DNA from: Bradyrhizobium genosp. SA-3
GTDB lineage: Bacteria > Pseudomonadota > Alphaproteobacteria > Rhizobiales > Xanthobacteraceae
Assembly (NCBI RefSeq): GCF_004212635.1
Contig: NZ_PSRT01000052.1
Location: 1-54,212, forward strand
Length of the DNA: 54,212 nt
Direction of reading: 5' to 3'
Below, piece by piece: positions 33,592 through 41,389 of this stretch. Below the pieces are notes generated by a model. The model did not search any database and had not been told where the DNA came from. It was given only the letters and a program-made list of their open reading frames with translations. The number at the start of each line of letters is the position of its first letter. Within the stretch, counting starts at the first letter, position 1. A program made the position numbers and the translations under genes.

Positions 33592-34857
33592 CTATTTGAC
33601 GAGGATCAGCGAGAGCGACGGGTAGAGCGAGAGCAGCACGAGGAGGACGCAGGCGATGACGAAGAAGGGCAGCGTCACCATGAACATCTTGCCGGGCTTC
33701 GCGCCGGTGACGGCGGCCGCGACGAAGAAGCAGAGCCCGACCGGCGGCGACAGCAGGCCGAGCACGAGGTTGATCACCACCACGACGCCGAAATGCCGGG
33801 GATCGATGTGATAGACGTCGGTCGCGACCGGCAGCAGGATCGGCACCGTCATGATCAGGCCGGGAATGCCGTCGATCACCGTGCCGATCACCAGCAGGAT
33901 GACGTTGCAGATCAGCATGAAGCTGACGGGGTCCTTGGCGGCGGTCTGGATCCAGGCGGCGGTTTCCTGCGGCACCTTGCCGAAGATCAGGACCCAGGAG
34001 AACACCGCCGCGGCCGCCACCAGGAACAGCACGATCGCCGAATAGATTGCGCTGCGCAGCATCATTTGCGGCAGCTGGGAGAACTCGAACTCCTTGGTCC
34101 AGAATTTTCCGACCAGTGCTGCTGCGACGGCCCCGACGGCAGCGGATTCGGTCGCGTTGGCGAGACCGCCGAGAATGGTGCCGACGATGACGATCGGGAT
34201 CAGCAGCGTCGGAGACGTCCGCAGGATCGTCATGATGCGCTGACGCGGCGTCTGATAGTCCGCGCGGGGATAGTTGTAGACGTATCCCATCAGCGCGATG
34301 ACGAGACAGAACATCACCGTGAGGATGACGCCCGGCACGATCCCGGCGATCAGCATGTCGCTGACCGAGACCTGCGCCAGCACGCTGTAGACCACGAACA
34401 TCACCGACGGCGGGATGATCGGACCGAGCATACCGCCATAGGCGGTCAGCCCCGCCGCGAAGGTCTTGTCGTAGCCTTTCTTTTCCATCTCCGGCACCAT
34501 GATCTGGGCCATGATCGCGACCTGCGCGGTCGCAGAGCCCAGGATCGAGGAGATGAACATGTTGGCGAGGATGTTGACGTAGGCGAGCCCACCCTTGAAT
34601 GAGCCGACGAACGCCATCGCCATGTCGACGATACGCCGCGTGATGCCGCCGCCGTTCATGATCTCGCCGATCAGGATGAAGAGCGGAATGGCGATCAGGC
34701 CGTAGCTGTCGACGCCGCCGAACAGCTGGAGCGGGTAGGACTGGAACAGCACCGGGTTGCCGGATGCGGCGATGTAGACGAGACCGGCGAGGCACAGGCA
34801 GAGGCCGATCGGCACGCCGACCAGCATGAACGCCAAGAAGGCCGCTGACGTGATCAT
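33592..34857 (-). CDS. TRAP transporter large permease (DctM family), system 1
   Basis: 421 residues from ATG 34857, overlapping the dctQ stop by one base (TGATG). About 12 membrane helices. Signatures: PLFILIGEIMNGGGITRRIV, SSILGSATAQVAIMAQIMVP, YGGMLGPIIPPSVMFVVYSV, NATESAAVGAVAAALVG and GLLSPPVGLCFFVAAAVTGA. It is the sodium- or proton-driven transport subunit in the inner membrane. A much longer frame reaching 35283 is antisense/out-of-phase dctQ and is rejected. Confidence 0.92.
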   Translation of the reverse strand: MITSAAFLAFMLVGVPIGLCLCLAGLVYIAASGNPVLFQSYPLQLFGGVDSYGLIAIPLFILIGEIMNGGGITRRIVDMAMAFVGSFKGGLAYVNILANMFISSILGSATAQVAIMAQIMVPEMEKKGYDKTFAAGLTAYGGMLGPIIPPSVMFVVYSVLAQVSVSDMLIAGIVPGVILTVMFCLVIALMGYVYNYPRADYQTPRQRIMTILRTSPTLLIPIVIVGTILGGLANATESAAVGAVAAALVGKFWTKEFEFSQLPQMMLRSAIYSAIVLFLVAAAAVFSWVLIFGKVPQETAAWIQTAAKDPVSFMLICNVILLVIGTVIDGIPGLIMTVPILLPVATDVYHIDPRHFGVVVVINLVLGLLSPPVGLCFFVAAAVTGAKPGKMFMVTLPFFVIACVLLVLLSLYPSLSLILVK

Positions 34858-35480
34858 CAGTTGACCCCGTCCAGCTCGGAGAGCTGAAAGCCCTTCGGTG
34901 TGACGCGCGGGACCAGCCCGAGATCTTCCAGCAAATTGGCGAGGCCGTGAATGGTCATCGACACCGCGAAGATCGGCAGCGTCAGATAGAGTATCCAGGT
35001 CGGCCAGTTCAGCGTCTGGGTGTGCTCGGTGTAGAGGAAGTTGAAGGTCTCGGCCGCGAGCTTGCGGCCGTCGAAGCCGGCGCGTGCGAGACCAATCGGA
35101 TCCATCCAGAGCAGGCAGGTGACGATCAGCGCGGCGCCGAACACGACGACGAGGCCGGTCGAGATCACCTTGGCGAGCTTCTGGTGCTGCGGCGAAAGAC
35201 GCTCCGTCAACATGGTCACCGCAAAATCGAGCCGCAGCCGCGTCATCGCGGAGGCGCCGATGAAGGTCAGCCAGACCACGCAATAGACCGCGGATTCGTC
35301 GATCCAGTAGATCGGGAAATGCGAGTAGCGGGTGACGACGTTCACCAGGATCAATCCGGTGAGCAGGTACATCAGGCCCATCAGCGCGAGGCGCTCGACC
35401 GCGAGCAGGGCGCTGGACGCGCGCACGATGACGCGTCGAACGCTGAATGCGCGTGTGGCCGGCATCGTCTGCTCGATCAT
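34857..35480 (-). CDS. TRAP transporter small permease (DctQ family), system 1
   Basis: 207 residues from ATG 35480. Four membrane helices: ALMGLMYLLTGLILVNVVTR, YWIDESAVYCVVWLTFIGAS with the typical W..E motif, KVISTGLVVVFGAALIVTCL, and WILYLTLPIFAVSMTIHGLA. The TRLRLDFAVTMLTERL loop is also typical. First gene of the operon dctQ-dctM-dctP-dapA-like. A perfect palindrome lies 33 bases upstream, where the GntR regulator should act. The frame extends to 35615 across that palindrome and is not believed. Confidence 0.88.
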   Translation of the reverse strand: MIEQTMPATRAFSVRRVIVRASSALLAVERLALMGLMYLLTGLILVNVVTRYSHFPIYWIDESAVYCVVWLTFIGASAMTRLRLDFAVTMLTERLSPQHQKLAKVISTGLVVVFGAALIVTCLLWMDPIGLARAGFDGRKLAAETFNFLYTEHTQTLNWPTWILYLTLPIFAVSMTIHGLANLLEDLGLVPRVTPKGFQLSELDGVN

Positions 35481-35512
35481 GGAGGCCCCAACCCCGAGAT
35501 TTGTCGTGCTAT

Positions 35513-35541
35513 CGCTAAATGTATAATTTATACATTTAGCG
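35513..35541. promoter_or_regulatory. Perfect 29-bp palindrome, probable operator of the GntR/FCD regulator
   Basis: CGCTAAATGTATAA, a central T, then TTATACATTTAGCG: two perfect 14-base half-sites. It lies between divergent dctQ (33 bases from its start) and the GntR gene (125 bases from its start). The AT-rich core ATGTATAATTTATACAT resembles known FCD-family operators and contains TATAAT-like hexamers on both strands. The site would block or control both promoters. This is the strongest regulatory signal in the window. Confidence 0.8.
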
Positions 35542-35665
35542 GAGATTGCGGTCATTTCGGCGGCAGTCCGCGCTCTTGCTGGGCACCGGCTTTTGCTGGG
35601 CCCTTCAACATGCAAGAGAGGGACCGCTTCGGCCGGATGAGTCGCGAAGGAAGACAGAAGGTCAG

Positions 35666-36346
35666 ATGAAACAGCCTCTGAAGCATCGCACGCTGTCGGC
35701 TGCGATCGTCGACCAGCTCAGGCAGGCGATCCTCGACGGCACATATCCGGCGGGATCGCAGCTGCGGCAGGATGCGCTTGGAGATGCCTATGGCGTCAGC
35801 CGTATCCCCGTTCGCGAGGCGCTATTCCAGCTCGAAGCCGAGGGGCTGGTGCGCATCGTGCCGCAAAAGGGCGCCATCGTCTCCGAGCTGTCGCTGGATG
35901 AGATCAACGACGTGTTCGATCTGCGCCGCATCCTGGAGCCGCGCCTCCTGGCGCAGTCCGCGCCGCGTTTCACCGCCGATGATTTCGACGGGCTCGCCGA
36001 CATCCACAGGAGATTTGAGAAGGCGATCAAGGCGAGGAACGTCAGTGAATGGGGCCAGCTCAACGCCGACTTCCACATGGCGCTCTACGTTCACGCCCCG
36101 CAGCCGCGCACGCGCGCGATCGTGCTGTCACTGCTCCAGACCAGCGACCGCTACACCCGCTTGCAGCTCTCCAACACCAAGGCGATGGGGATCGCGGAAA
36201 AGGAGCACGCCGAGTTGATCGCGCTGTGCCGTGCGCAGAAGGTCGAGGAGGCTTGCCGTTTCCTGGAGCGGCACATCGAAGCGGTGCGCAAGGATCTGTT
36301 GCAGGTGGTGGCGACCGCGCCGCGGTCACGGCGGAAGAGCGAGTAG
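35666..36346 (+). CDS. GntR family transcriptional regulator, FCD subfamily
   Basis: 226 residues from ATG 35666 with AGAAGGTC upstream. Winged HTH at residues ~8-72: TLSAAIVDQLRQAILDGTYP, AGSQLRQDALGDAYGVSRIP, VREALFQLEAEGLVRIVPQK. FCD ligand domain: LDEINDVFDLRRILEPRLLA, DFHMALYVHAPQPRTRAIVL and AEKEHAELIALCRAQKVEEA, including the Asp/His residues that bind metal. It probably represses the divergent TRAP-dapA operon and itself through the palindrome at 35513 and is released by the transported acid. Its TAG stop lies in a palindromic repeat. Confidence 0.92.
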   Translation: MKQPLKHRTLSAAIVDQLRQAILDGTYPAGSQLRQDALGDAYGVSRIPVREALFQLEAEGLVRIVPQKGAIVSELSLDEINDVFDLRRILEPRLLAQSAPRFTADDFDGLADIHRRFEKAIKARNVSEWGQLNADFHMALYVHAPQPRTRAIVLSLLQTSDRYTRLQLSNTKAMGIAEKEHAELIALCRAQKVEEACRFLERHIEAVRKDLLQVVATAPRSRRKSE

Positions 36347-36458
36347 GGTGGGTTAGCCGAAGGCGTAACCGACCACTGTTTGTCACCGCGGAAACAGACG
36401 AGGTGGGTTACGCCTCGCGGACCGTGCTTCGCGCATCCGCAAGGCTAACCCACCCTAC
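36343..36458. repeat. Palindromic repeat (GTAGGGTGGGTTAGCC type)
   Basis: GTAGGGTGGGTTAGCC at the left and GGCTAACCCACCCTAC at the right are perfectly inverted; GCGTAACC and GGTTACGC form an inner pair. The left end contains the TAG stop of the GntR gene. It separates convergent genes, like the related repeat at 31466. Confidence 0.75.
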
Positions 36459-36466
36459 AAGTGCTT

Positions 36467-37825
36467 CTACCGGCTCCCGTCCGGCCCCATCACCAGATCA
36501 GGCAGCCAGGTCGATATCTCCGGCACGAAGCAGAGCAGCAGCACCGCGGCCATCATCAGGAGCACGAAGGGCAGCGTGCCCCAGATCACCTCGCTCAGGG
36601 AAACGTCGGGCGCGACGTTGCGGATGACGAAGATGTTCAATCCGACCGGTGGATGGATCAGCCCCATCTCCATCACGATGGTCATGACCACGCCGAACCA
36701 GATGATGTCGAAATTGGCGGCGCGGAGCGGCGGCAGGATGATCGGCGCCGTCATCAGGATGATCGAGACCGGCGGCAGGAAGAAGCCGAGCACCACGACC
36801 ATGACGAGGATCGCGAACAGCAGCTCCCAGCGCGGCAGGTGCATCGCGACGATGGATTCGGCGACCGATTGCGAGATGTGCAGATAGCTCATCACGTAGG
36901 AATAGAGCAGCGACATGCCGATGATCATCATCAGCATGGTCGATTCCCGGATCGTCGACCGCATGATCGGAGCGAGATCGCTCGGCCGCCATACGCTGTA
37001 GATCGCCGCGATCAGCGCCAGCGCCAGGAGGCCGCCGAGGCCGGCGGTTTCCGACGGCGTGGCGTAGCCGCCATAGAGCGCGATCATGACGCCGGTGAGC
37101 AGCAGCACGAAGGGAATGACGCGCGGCAGCACGCTGAAGCGTTCGGCGAGCGTATACTCGTCGCGCGTGAGGATCGCGGCCTGCGGTCCGCCGTTCTTGT
37201 AGATCGCTTCGGCCGCCTTGTATTCCCGGCGGAAGCGGATCACGGCATAGGCGCCGAACAGGGTAACCAGCAAGAGGCCAGGCCCAATGCCGGCGAGGAA
37301 TAGCCGCCCCAGTGACTTTTCGGCGGCGACCGCGAACAGGATCATGGTGATCGAGGGCGGCAGCAGGATGCCAAGCGTGCCGCCGGCAGCGATGATGCCG
37401 GCAGCAAAGCCGCCGGAATAGCCGCGCTTGCGCATCTCTGGGATGCCGGCCGAGCCAATCGCCGAGCAGGTCGCGGGCGAAGAGCCCGCCATCGCCGCAA
37501 ACAGCGCGCAGGCGAACACGTTGGCGACGCCGAGCCCGCCGGGCACGCGATGCAGCCAGGCATGCAGCGCCGAATAGAGATCCTGGCCGGCGCGCGACTT
37601 GCCGATCGCGGCACCCTTGAGAATGAAGAGCGGGATCGACAAGAGCGTGATCGAGGCCATTTCCTCGTAGACGTTCTGCGTCACCGTATCGAGCGAGGCT
37701 GAGGGCATGTAGATGCCCATGAACACGACTGCGACCGCGCCGAGCGCGAACGCAATCGGCATGCCCGAAAACATCACGAGCAGCGTCGCGATGCCGTAGG
37801 CGAGACCGATACCGAAAACGCTCAT
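36467..37825 (-). CDS. TRAP transporter large permease (DctM family), system 2
   Basis: 452 residues from ATG 37825, overlapping the dctQ stop by four bases (ATGA). Multi-helix membrane protein: MFSGMPIAFALGAVAVVFMG, MASITLLSIPLFILKGAAIG, AAMAGSSPATCSAIGSAGIP, AAGGTLGILLPPSITMILFA, YATPSETAGLGGLLALAL, GLIHPPVGLNIFVIRNVAPD. A ~40-residue hydrophilic loop (FRREYKAAEAIYKNGG) makes it longer than system 1's permease. Inner-membrane transport subunit; substrate unknown. Confidence 0.92.
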   Translation of the reverse strand: MSVFGIGLAYGIATLLVMFSGMPIAFALGAVAVVFMGIYMPSASLDTVTQNVYEEMASITLLSIPLFILKGAAIGKSRAGQDLYSALHAWLHRVPGGLGVANVFACALFAAMAGSSPATCSAIGSAGIPEMRKRGYSGGFAAGIIAAGGTLGILLPPSITMILFAVAAEKSLGRLFLAGIGPGLLLVTLFGAYAVIRFRREYKAAEAIYKNGGPQAAILTRDEYTLAERFSVLPRVIPFVLLLTGVMIALYGGYATPSETAGLGGLLALALIAAIYSVWRPSDLAPIMRSTIRESTMLMMIIGMSLLYSYVMSYLHISQSVAESIVAMHLPRWELLFAILVMVVVLGFFLPPVSIILMTAPIILPPLRAANFDIIWFGVVMTIVMEMGLIHPPVGLNIFVIRNVAPDVSLSEVIWGTLPFVLLMMAAVLLLCFVPEISTWLPDLVMGPDGSR

Positions 37826-38376
37826 GGCCGCTTGGCTCCTGCGAAAGGCAGCGCAAGCTGCACGATGATCTGGACGCAGAGCAGGCTCATGCCGAGCGCC
37901 ATCAGCGAATAGGGGATGGCGAGTGGCGGCGACCACATCGAGTTCGAGACCTGACCGTCGACATAGGCTTCATGGGCCAGCGTCCAGGACTTCCAGGTGA
38001 AGAAGGCGCAGAACAGGAACGTTGCGGCGTCGACCAGCCAAAGGCGGACCTTGTTCGCGAGCGGCGAGAGCAGGCCGACGAAGGCCTCGATGCCGATGTG
38101 GCCGCGGCTCTGCTGCACATAGCCCGCCGTCATGAAGGTCGCGCCGACCAGCAGGAACACGGCGGCCTCGTCCTGCCAGTAATTGGCGGCCTTGAACAGA
38201 GCGCGACTGAGCACGCTGTAGCTCAGGATCATACAGGCCGCGACCAACGCGATCGCGGCGAACACGACGATGATGCTGTTGAGGACGGCGAGACCGCGAT
38301 CGATCGCCGCCGCAAGGCCTGTCCTTGCGGCAGCGTTCGGCAGGTCCTCACGATCCGGAAGCGGACCGTGGCTCAT
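37822..38376 (-). CDS. TRAP transporter small permease (DctQ family), system 2
   Basis: 184 residues, start overlapping the dctP end by four bases. Four helices: LNSIIVVFAAIALVAACMIL, YWQDEAAVFLLVGATFMTAG with the W..E motif, WLVDAATFLFCAFFTWKSWT and PYSLMALGMSLLCVQIIVQL. QSRGHIGIEAFVGLLSP is the typical loop. Middle gene of a tightly packed dctP-dctQ-dctM operon. Confidence 0.88.
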   Translation of the reverse strand: MSHGPLPDREDLPNAAARTGLAAAIDRGLAVLNSIIVVFAAIALVAACMILSYSVLSRALFKAANYWQDEAAVFLLVGATFMTAGYVQQSRGHIGIEAFVGLLSPLANKVRLWLVDAATFLFCAFFTWKSWTLAHEAYVDGQVSNSMWSPPLAIPYSLMALGMSLLCVQIIVQLALPFAGAKRP

Positions 38377-39395
38377 GCCGCGACGTCGGTGGCGAGCTTG
38401 AGCAGGTTCGCAGCGGTCGCGGTCTTGGCGCTGTAGTCCTTCCAGGCGGTGTCACGGGCGATGTCGCGCCATTTGCCGACAGTCGCGGCGTCGAGCACCG
38501 AGACCTTGGCGCCGGCCTTCTCATAGACCTTGGCGACCTCGATGTCGTCGTCCTGCGCGCCCTTGCGGCCGAAGGCCTCGAGCTCGGTGCCGACCGCGAG
38601 CAGGATGTCCTGATGGTTCTTCGGCAGCTTGTCGAAGATCGACTTCGACATCATCAGCGGCTCGAGCATGAACCAGTAGGAGGTGCCTGCGCCAGAAGTC
38701 AGGGACTTCGCCACCTCTTCGAGACGGAACGAGATCAGGCTGGTCGAGGAGGTGATGCCTGCATCGCAGGCGCCGGTCTGCATCGCCGCGTAGATTTCGT
38801 TCGAAGGCACCGACAGCACCGAAGCGCCGGCGGTCTGGAGCACCATGTCCATCTCGCGCGAGCCGCCGCGCACCTTCATGCCCTTGGCGTCTTCCGGCGC
38901 GACGATCGGCTTGGAGCGGCTGGCGACGCCGCCGGCCTGCCAGACCCAGGTGAGCAGGATGATGCCCTTGTCGGCGAGGAAGTCGGTCAGCGCCTTGCCG
39001 ACCGGCTCCTTCTTCCAGCGCAGGCCCTGGTCATAGGTGGTCACGAGGCCCGGCATCAGGCCGATATTGGTTTCCGGCAGCTCGCCGCCGGCATAGGGCA
39101 TCGGATAGAGGCTGATGTCGAGCGCGCCCTTGCGCATCGCGGAGAACTGCGCGTTGGTCTTGATCAGCGAGGAGTTCGGATAGATTTCAGCGGCGATGTC
39201 GCCATTGCTGCGCTTGGCGACTTCGGCGGCGAACATGCGGCAGAGCCGGTCGCGGAAATCGCCCTTGTCGATGGTGCCACCCGGGAACTGGTGCGAGATC
39301 TTCAGCGTGGTGGCGGCCTGCGCCGTACCGGTGCCGAAACGAAGAATGGCGGGTGCGGCGACGGCGGTCGCGATCAGATGACGGCGCGTAAGCAT
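38373..39395 (-). CDS. TRAP transporter substrate-binding protein (DctP family), system 2
   Basis: 340 residues from ATG 39395 (AGGGGATCAC upstream). Tat-like leader MLTRRHLIATAVAAPAILRF ending TAQA. Mature DctP fold: LKISHQFPGGTIDKGDFRDR, AEIYPNSSLIKTNAQFSAMR, the ligand Arg in DAKGMKVRGGSREMDMVLQT, and VPSNEIYAAMQTGACDAGIT. Unrelated in gene order to system 1 (P-Q-M rather than Q-M-P) and with its own upstream region, so it is a separate transporter with an unknown ligand. No enzyme gene is attached to it. Confidence 0.9.
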   Translation of the reverse strand: MLTRRHLIATAVAAPAILRFGTGTAQAATTLKISHQFPGGTIDKGDFRDRLCRMFAAEVAKRSNGDIAAEIYPNSSLIKTNAQFSAMRKGALDISLYPMPYAGGELPETNIGLMPGLVTTYDQGLRWKKEPVGKALTDFLADKGIILLTWVWQAGGVASRSKPIVAPEDAKGMKVRGGSREMDMVLQTAGASVLSVPSNEIYAAMQTGACDAGITSSTSLISFRLEEVAKSLTSGAGTSYWFMLEPLMMSKSIFDKLPKNHQDILLAVGTELEAFGRKGAQDDDIEVAKVYEKAGAKVSVLDAATVGKWRDIARDTAWKDYSAKTATAANLLKLATDVAA

Positions 39396-39699
39396 GGTGT
39401 GATCCCCTTGGACGTTCTTGTTTGGGTGATTTGGGTCGGGTCTTTGAGACCGCGCTTTAGGCCCATCCTAGCCGGTCTTTCACCCCGTGTTCTCTCATCT
39501 GATAGTTCGAGACCGAATGCCGCGGCAAGTGCCGGTCGTGCTGCGCTGCACACTTCCGATCCGCGCGGGACGACGCCAAACAAAGGATGGTCGCGGCGAA
39601 ATTTATCGGCGAGCGCGTAACAACGCCGCGTGGCAATCCGTCGAGACAGGATAGCGGCATCCGTCGCTGACCAACACCATCTCGAAGGGAAGACTGCTC
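39396..39699. other. Intergenic region upstream of the second TRAP operon
   Basis: No supported gene. GGTCT, TTG, AGACC at 39439-39451 is a short perfect palindrome that could be an operator for the TRAP operon. The right half holds the promoter and ribosome site of the plus-strand gene at 39700. Confidence 0.4.
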
Positions 39700-39942
39700 A
39701 TGACCATTCGCACCCGCATCGTGCTCGGCGTTTCGGCTGCCGCTCTGTCGCTTGGCCTCGCGCTGTCGCCGGCCGCCTTTGCTCAGGACAAGATGGGCAA
39801 GGACGACGGCATGATGAAGAAGGACACGATGTCCAAAGACGGCATGAAGAAGGATACCATGTCCAAGGACAGCGGCATGAAGAAGGATCACATGTCGAAA
39901 GACGGAATGAAGAAAGACGACGGGATGATGAAGAAGAATTGA
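39700..39942 (+). CDS. Exported pentapeptide MXKDX repeat protein
   Basis: 80 residues, GGGAAG upstream. Signal peptide TRIVLGVSAAALSLGLALSP, cleaved after AFA. The mature part is built of KDxM and KKDxM units (MGKDDGMMKKDTMSKDGMKK, DTMSKDSGMKKDHMSKDGMK), which is the named MXKDX repeat family. Very hydrophilic, Lys/Asp/Met rich, probably disordered, in the periplasm. Function unknown; a role in metal handling is only a guess based on Met and Asp content. Confidence 0.88.
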   Translation: MTIRTRIVLGVSAAALSLGLALSPAAFAQDKMGKDDGMMKKDTMSKDGMKKDTMSKDSGMKKDHMSKDGMKKDDGMMKKN

Positions 39943-40069
39943 TCCCCGTCCTCGTCGCGCAACGCTCGCCTGAGGCGAGCCCGCGCGATCTCGAATTCCG
40001 GGTGCGGCCCCACGGACCGCCCCGGAGTGGCGCTTCAGTTCAATTTCAATTGAACGTTACTTTTGAGCG

Positions 40070-40417
40070 TTACTTGCGCTTGGCCTTGCGGGCCGCGTAA
40101 CGGGCGTCGCGCTTGGCCTTCTGCTCGGCTTCCAGAGTTGCCTGCCTTTCGGCGGCTTCCTGGGCCTCGCGTGCAATCCGCGCGGCCTCGGCAGCCTTGG
40201 CTTCTTCCTCGATCCGCTTCTGCTCGGTCTTTTCGGCTTCGCGCGCAGCCTTGGCCTCGGCGCGCTTGGCCGCGAGGGCCTCGCGCTCGGCGCGGCGTGC
40301 CGCAACGGCCGGATCATCGGGACCCGGCTGCGACTTGAACTTGTTCAAAAGATTTTTGCGGGCGTCCTGTGCCGCCTTTTGCCGGTCTGCGAAGCCGGGT
40401 TCCCTGAATCCACTCAT
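40070..40417 (-). CDS. DUF6481 family protein
   Basis: 115 residues from ATG 40417 (an upstream ATG at 40444 is in frame). Starts MSGFREPGFADRQKAAQDAR, KNLLNKFKSQPGPDDPAVAA, which is the family signature. Then a long alternating Glu/Lys/Arg/Ala helix (AKAAREAEKTEQKRIEEEAK to KAKRDARYAARKAKRK), a probable single coiled coil with a very basic end. Cytoplasmic, function unknown. Confidence 0.82.
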   Translation of the reverse strand: MSGFREPGFADRQKAAQDARKNLLNKFKSQPGPDDPAVAARRAEREALAAKRAEAKAAREAEKTEQKRIEEEAKAAEAARIAREAQEAAERQATLEAEQKAKRDARYAARKAKRK

Positions 40418-40446
40418 TACGAGCCTTGTCTTCCTCGCTTTCAATC

Positions 40447-40635
40447 CTACATCGGTGCCTGTTGGTACGTCGGCTGGGCATAGCAGGCGCCACGCGACGC
40501 AGAAGCGTGTACATCGGCGCGCGTCGCGAAGCCACCCATAATCGCAGCCGACCAGGTCAACGAAAAATCGCCAGCCCCGACGATCTCGTAGCCCGGAAAA
40601 ACTGCCGAATTGTGATGTCCCTCATAGGGGAGCAT
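40447..40635 (-). CDS. Possible small hypothetical protein
   Basis: A 62-codon frame reads MLPYEGHHNSAVFPGYEIVG and AGDFSLTWSAAIMGGFATRA, ending DVHASASRGACYAQPTYQQA. No ribosome site is clear and composition is unremarkable. It lies 30 bases before the DUF6481 gene on the same strand, so a leader peptide or small gene is possible. Listed with low confidence. Confidence 0.25.
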   Translation of the reverse strand: MLPYEGHHNSAVFPGYEIVGAGDFSLTWSAAIMGGFATRADVHASASRGACYAQPTYQQAPM

Positions 40636-40681
40636 GCGGAGCGGCGCCTAGCGTCCGCCCCCAACGAGACGGAGCACGGGC

Positions 40682-40918
40682 ATGACGATCTTCCGACTGA
40701 GCCTGAAGGCGGTCGCAGCCGCCTTCGTGGTGGCGGCGCTGGCCGGCGCCGCGTTGCTGCTAGCCCGTCCGCAGCCGATCGAGAGCGCCGTTCTCGGTGC
40801 GGATTGGGAATGCACCCAAACAGCGTTCGTGCTCACAACCTGTGCACCGCGGGTCCAGGAGGCAATTCCGGCCGTCGAGACCTCGCGCAAGGATGCGATC
40901 CGGCAGACCCGGGGCTGA
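40682..40918 (+). CDS. Small membrane-anchored or exported protein
   Basis: 78 residues with ACGGAGCAC upstream. N-terminal hydrophobic segment LKAVAAAFVVAALAGAALLL (residues 8-27), either an anchor or uncleaved signal. The exported part has two cysteines (ADWECTQTAFVLTTCAPRVQ) that could form a disulfide, then a polar end with ETSRKDAIRQTRG. Function unknown. Confidence 0.6.
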   Translation: MTIFRLSLKAVAAAFVVAALAGAALLLARPQPIESAVLGADWECTQTAFVLTTCAPRVQEAIPAVETSRKDAIRQTRG

Positions 40919-40994
40919 GCGCGCGAGGCTGACCAGGATGTGACGGGCTGCCGCAGAGGTGATAAAGCCAGTCCGGTTGCGCAATCAGGTAGCC

Positions 40995-41207
40995 ATGCCC
41001 AAGCCTGAACCGGGCCAGAAGCCCAAATCCCCTAGAAGACCTCCACCCCCTGACAGCCGCCGCGGCGCGATTGCCGGCTTGATCATCGCGCTTCTGATCC
41101 TCGGCGTCGGCTGGTGGCTTGCCCGCGATCTCACTTCGGCCAGCAAGATGCAGGACTGTCTGATGTCGGGGCGGACCAATTGCAATGTGATCGAGCCGGC
41201 GCGCTAG
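40995..41207 (+). CDS. Small single-pass membrane protein
   Basis: 70 residues from ATG 40995. The N-terminus is Lys/Pro-rich (MPKPEPGQKPKSPRRPPPPD), then one membrane helix (GAIAGLIIALLILGVGWWLA) and a short periplasmic tail with two Cys (KMQDCLMSGRTNCNVIEPAR). The CLMSGRTNC motif looks conserved. An upstream ATG at 40959 has no better site. Function unknown. Confidence 0.65.
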   Translation: MPKPEPGQKPKSPRRPPPPDSRRGAIAGLIIALLILGVGWWLARDLTSASKMQDCLMSGRTNCNVIEPAR

Positions 41208-41389
41208 GAGCGTCCGGCGCGACCCTCTGCAGCCTTTTGGGGCCGAAAAATTGCTCTGATCTTAATCATTTGTAACGGGACTTGGCCGATCAAGCAGGTC
41301 AGTTATGTCGGCCGGCATCAGCCCAGCGTGAGGCGAATCGTCTATCGCGCCAGGGACCACGGCAATCGAGAGTAGGGGGTCAAGCACGC

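Noticed and set aside
34947..35669. Plus-strand frames across dctQ and the palindrome
   Set aside because: His/Asp/Gln/Arg-rich shadows typical of antisense to membrane proteins; no ribosome site.
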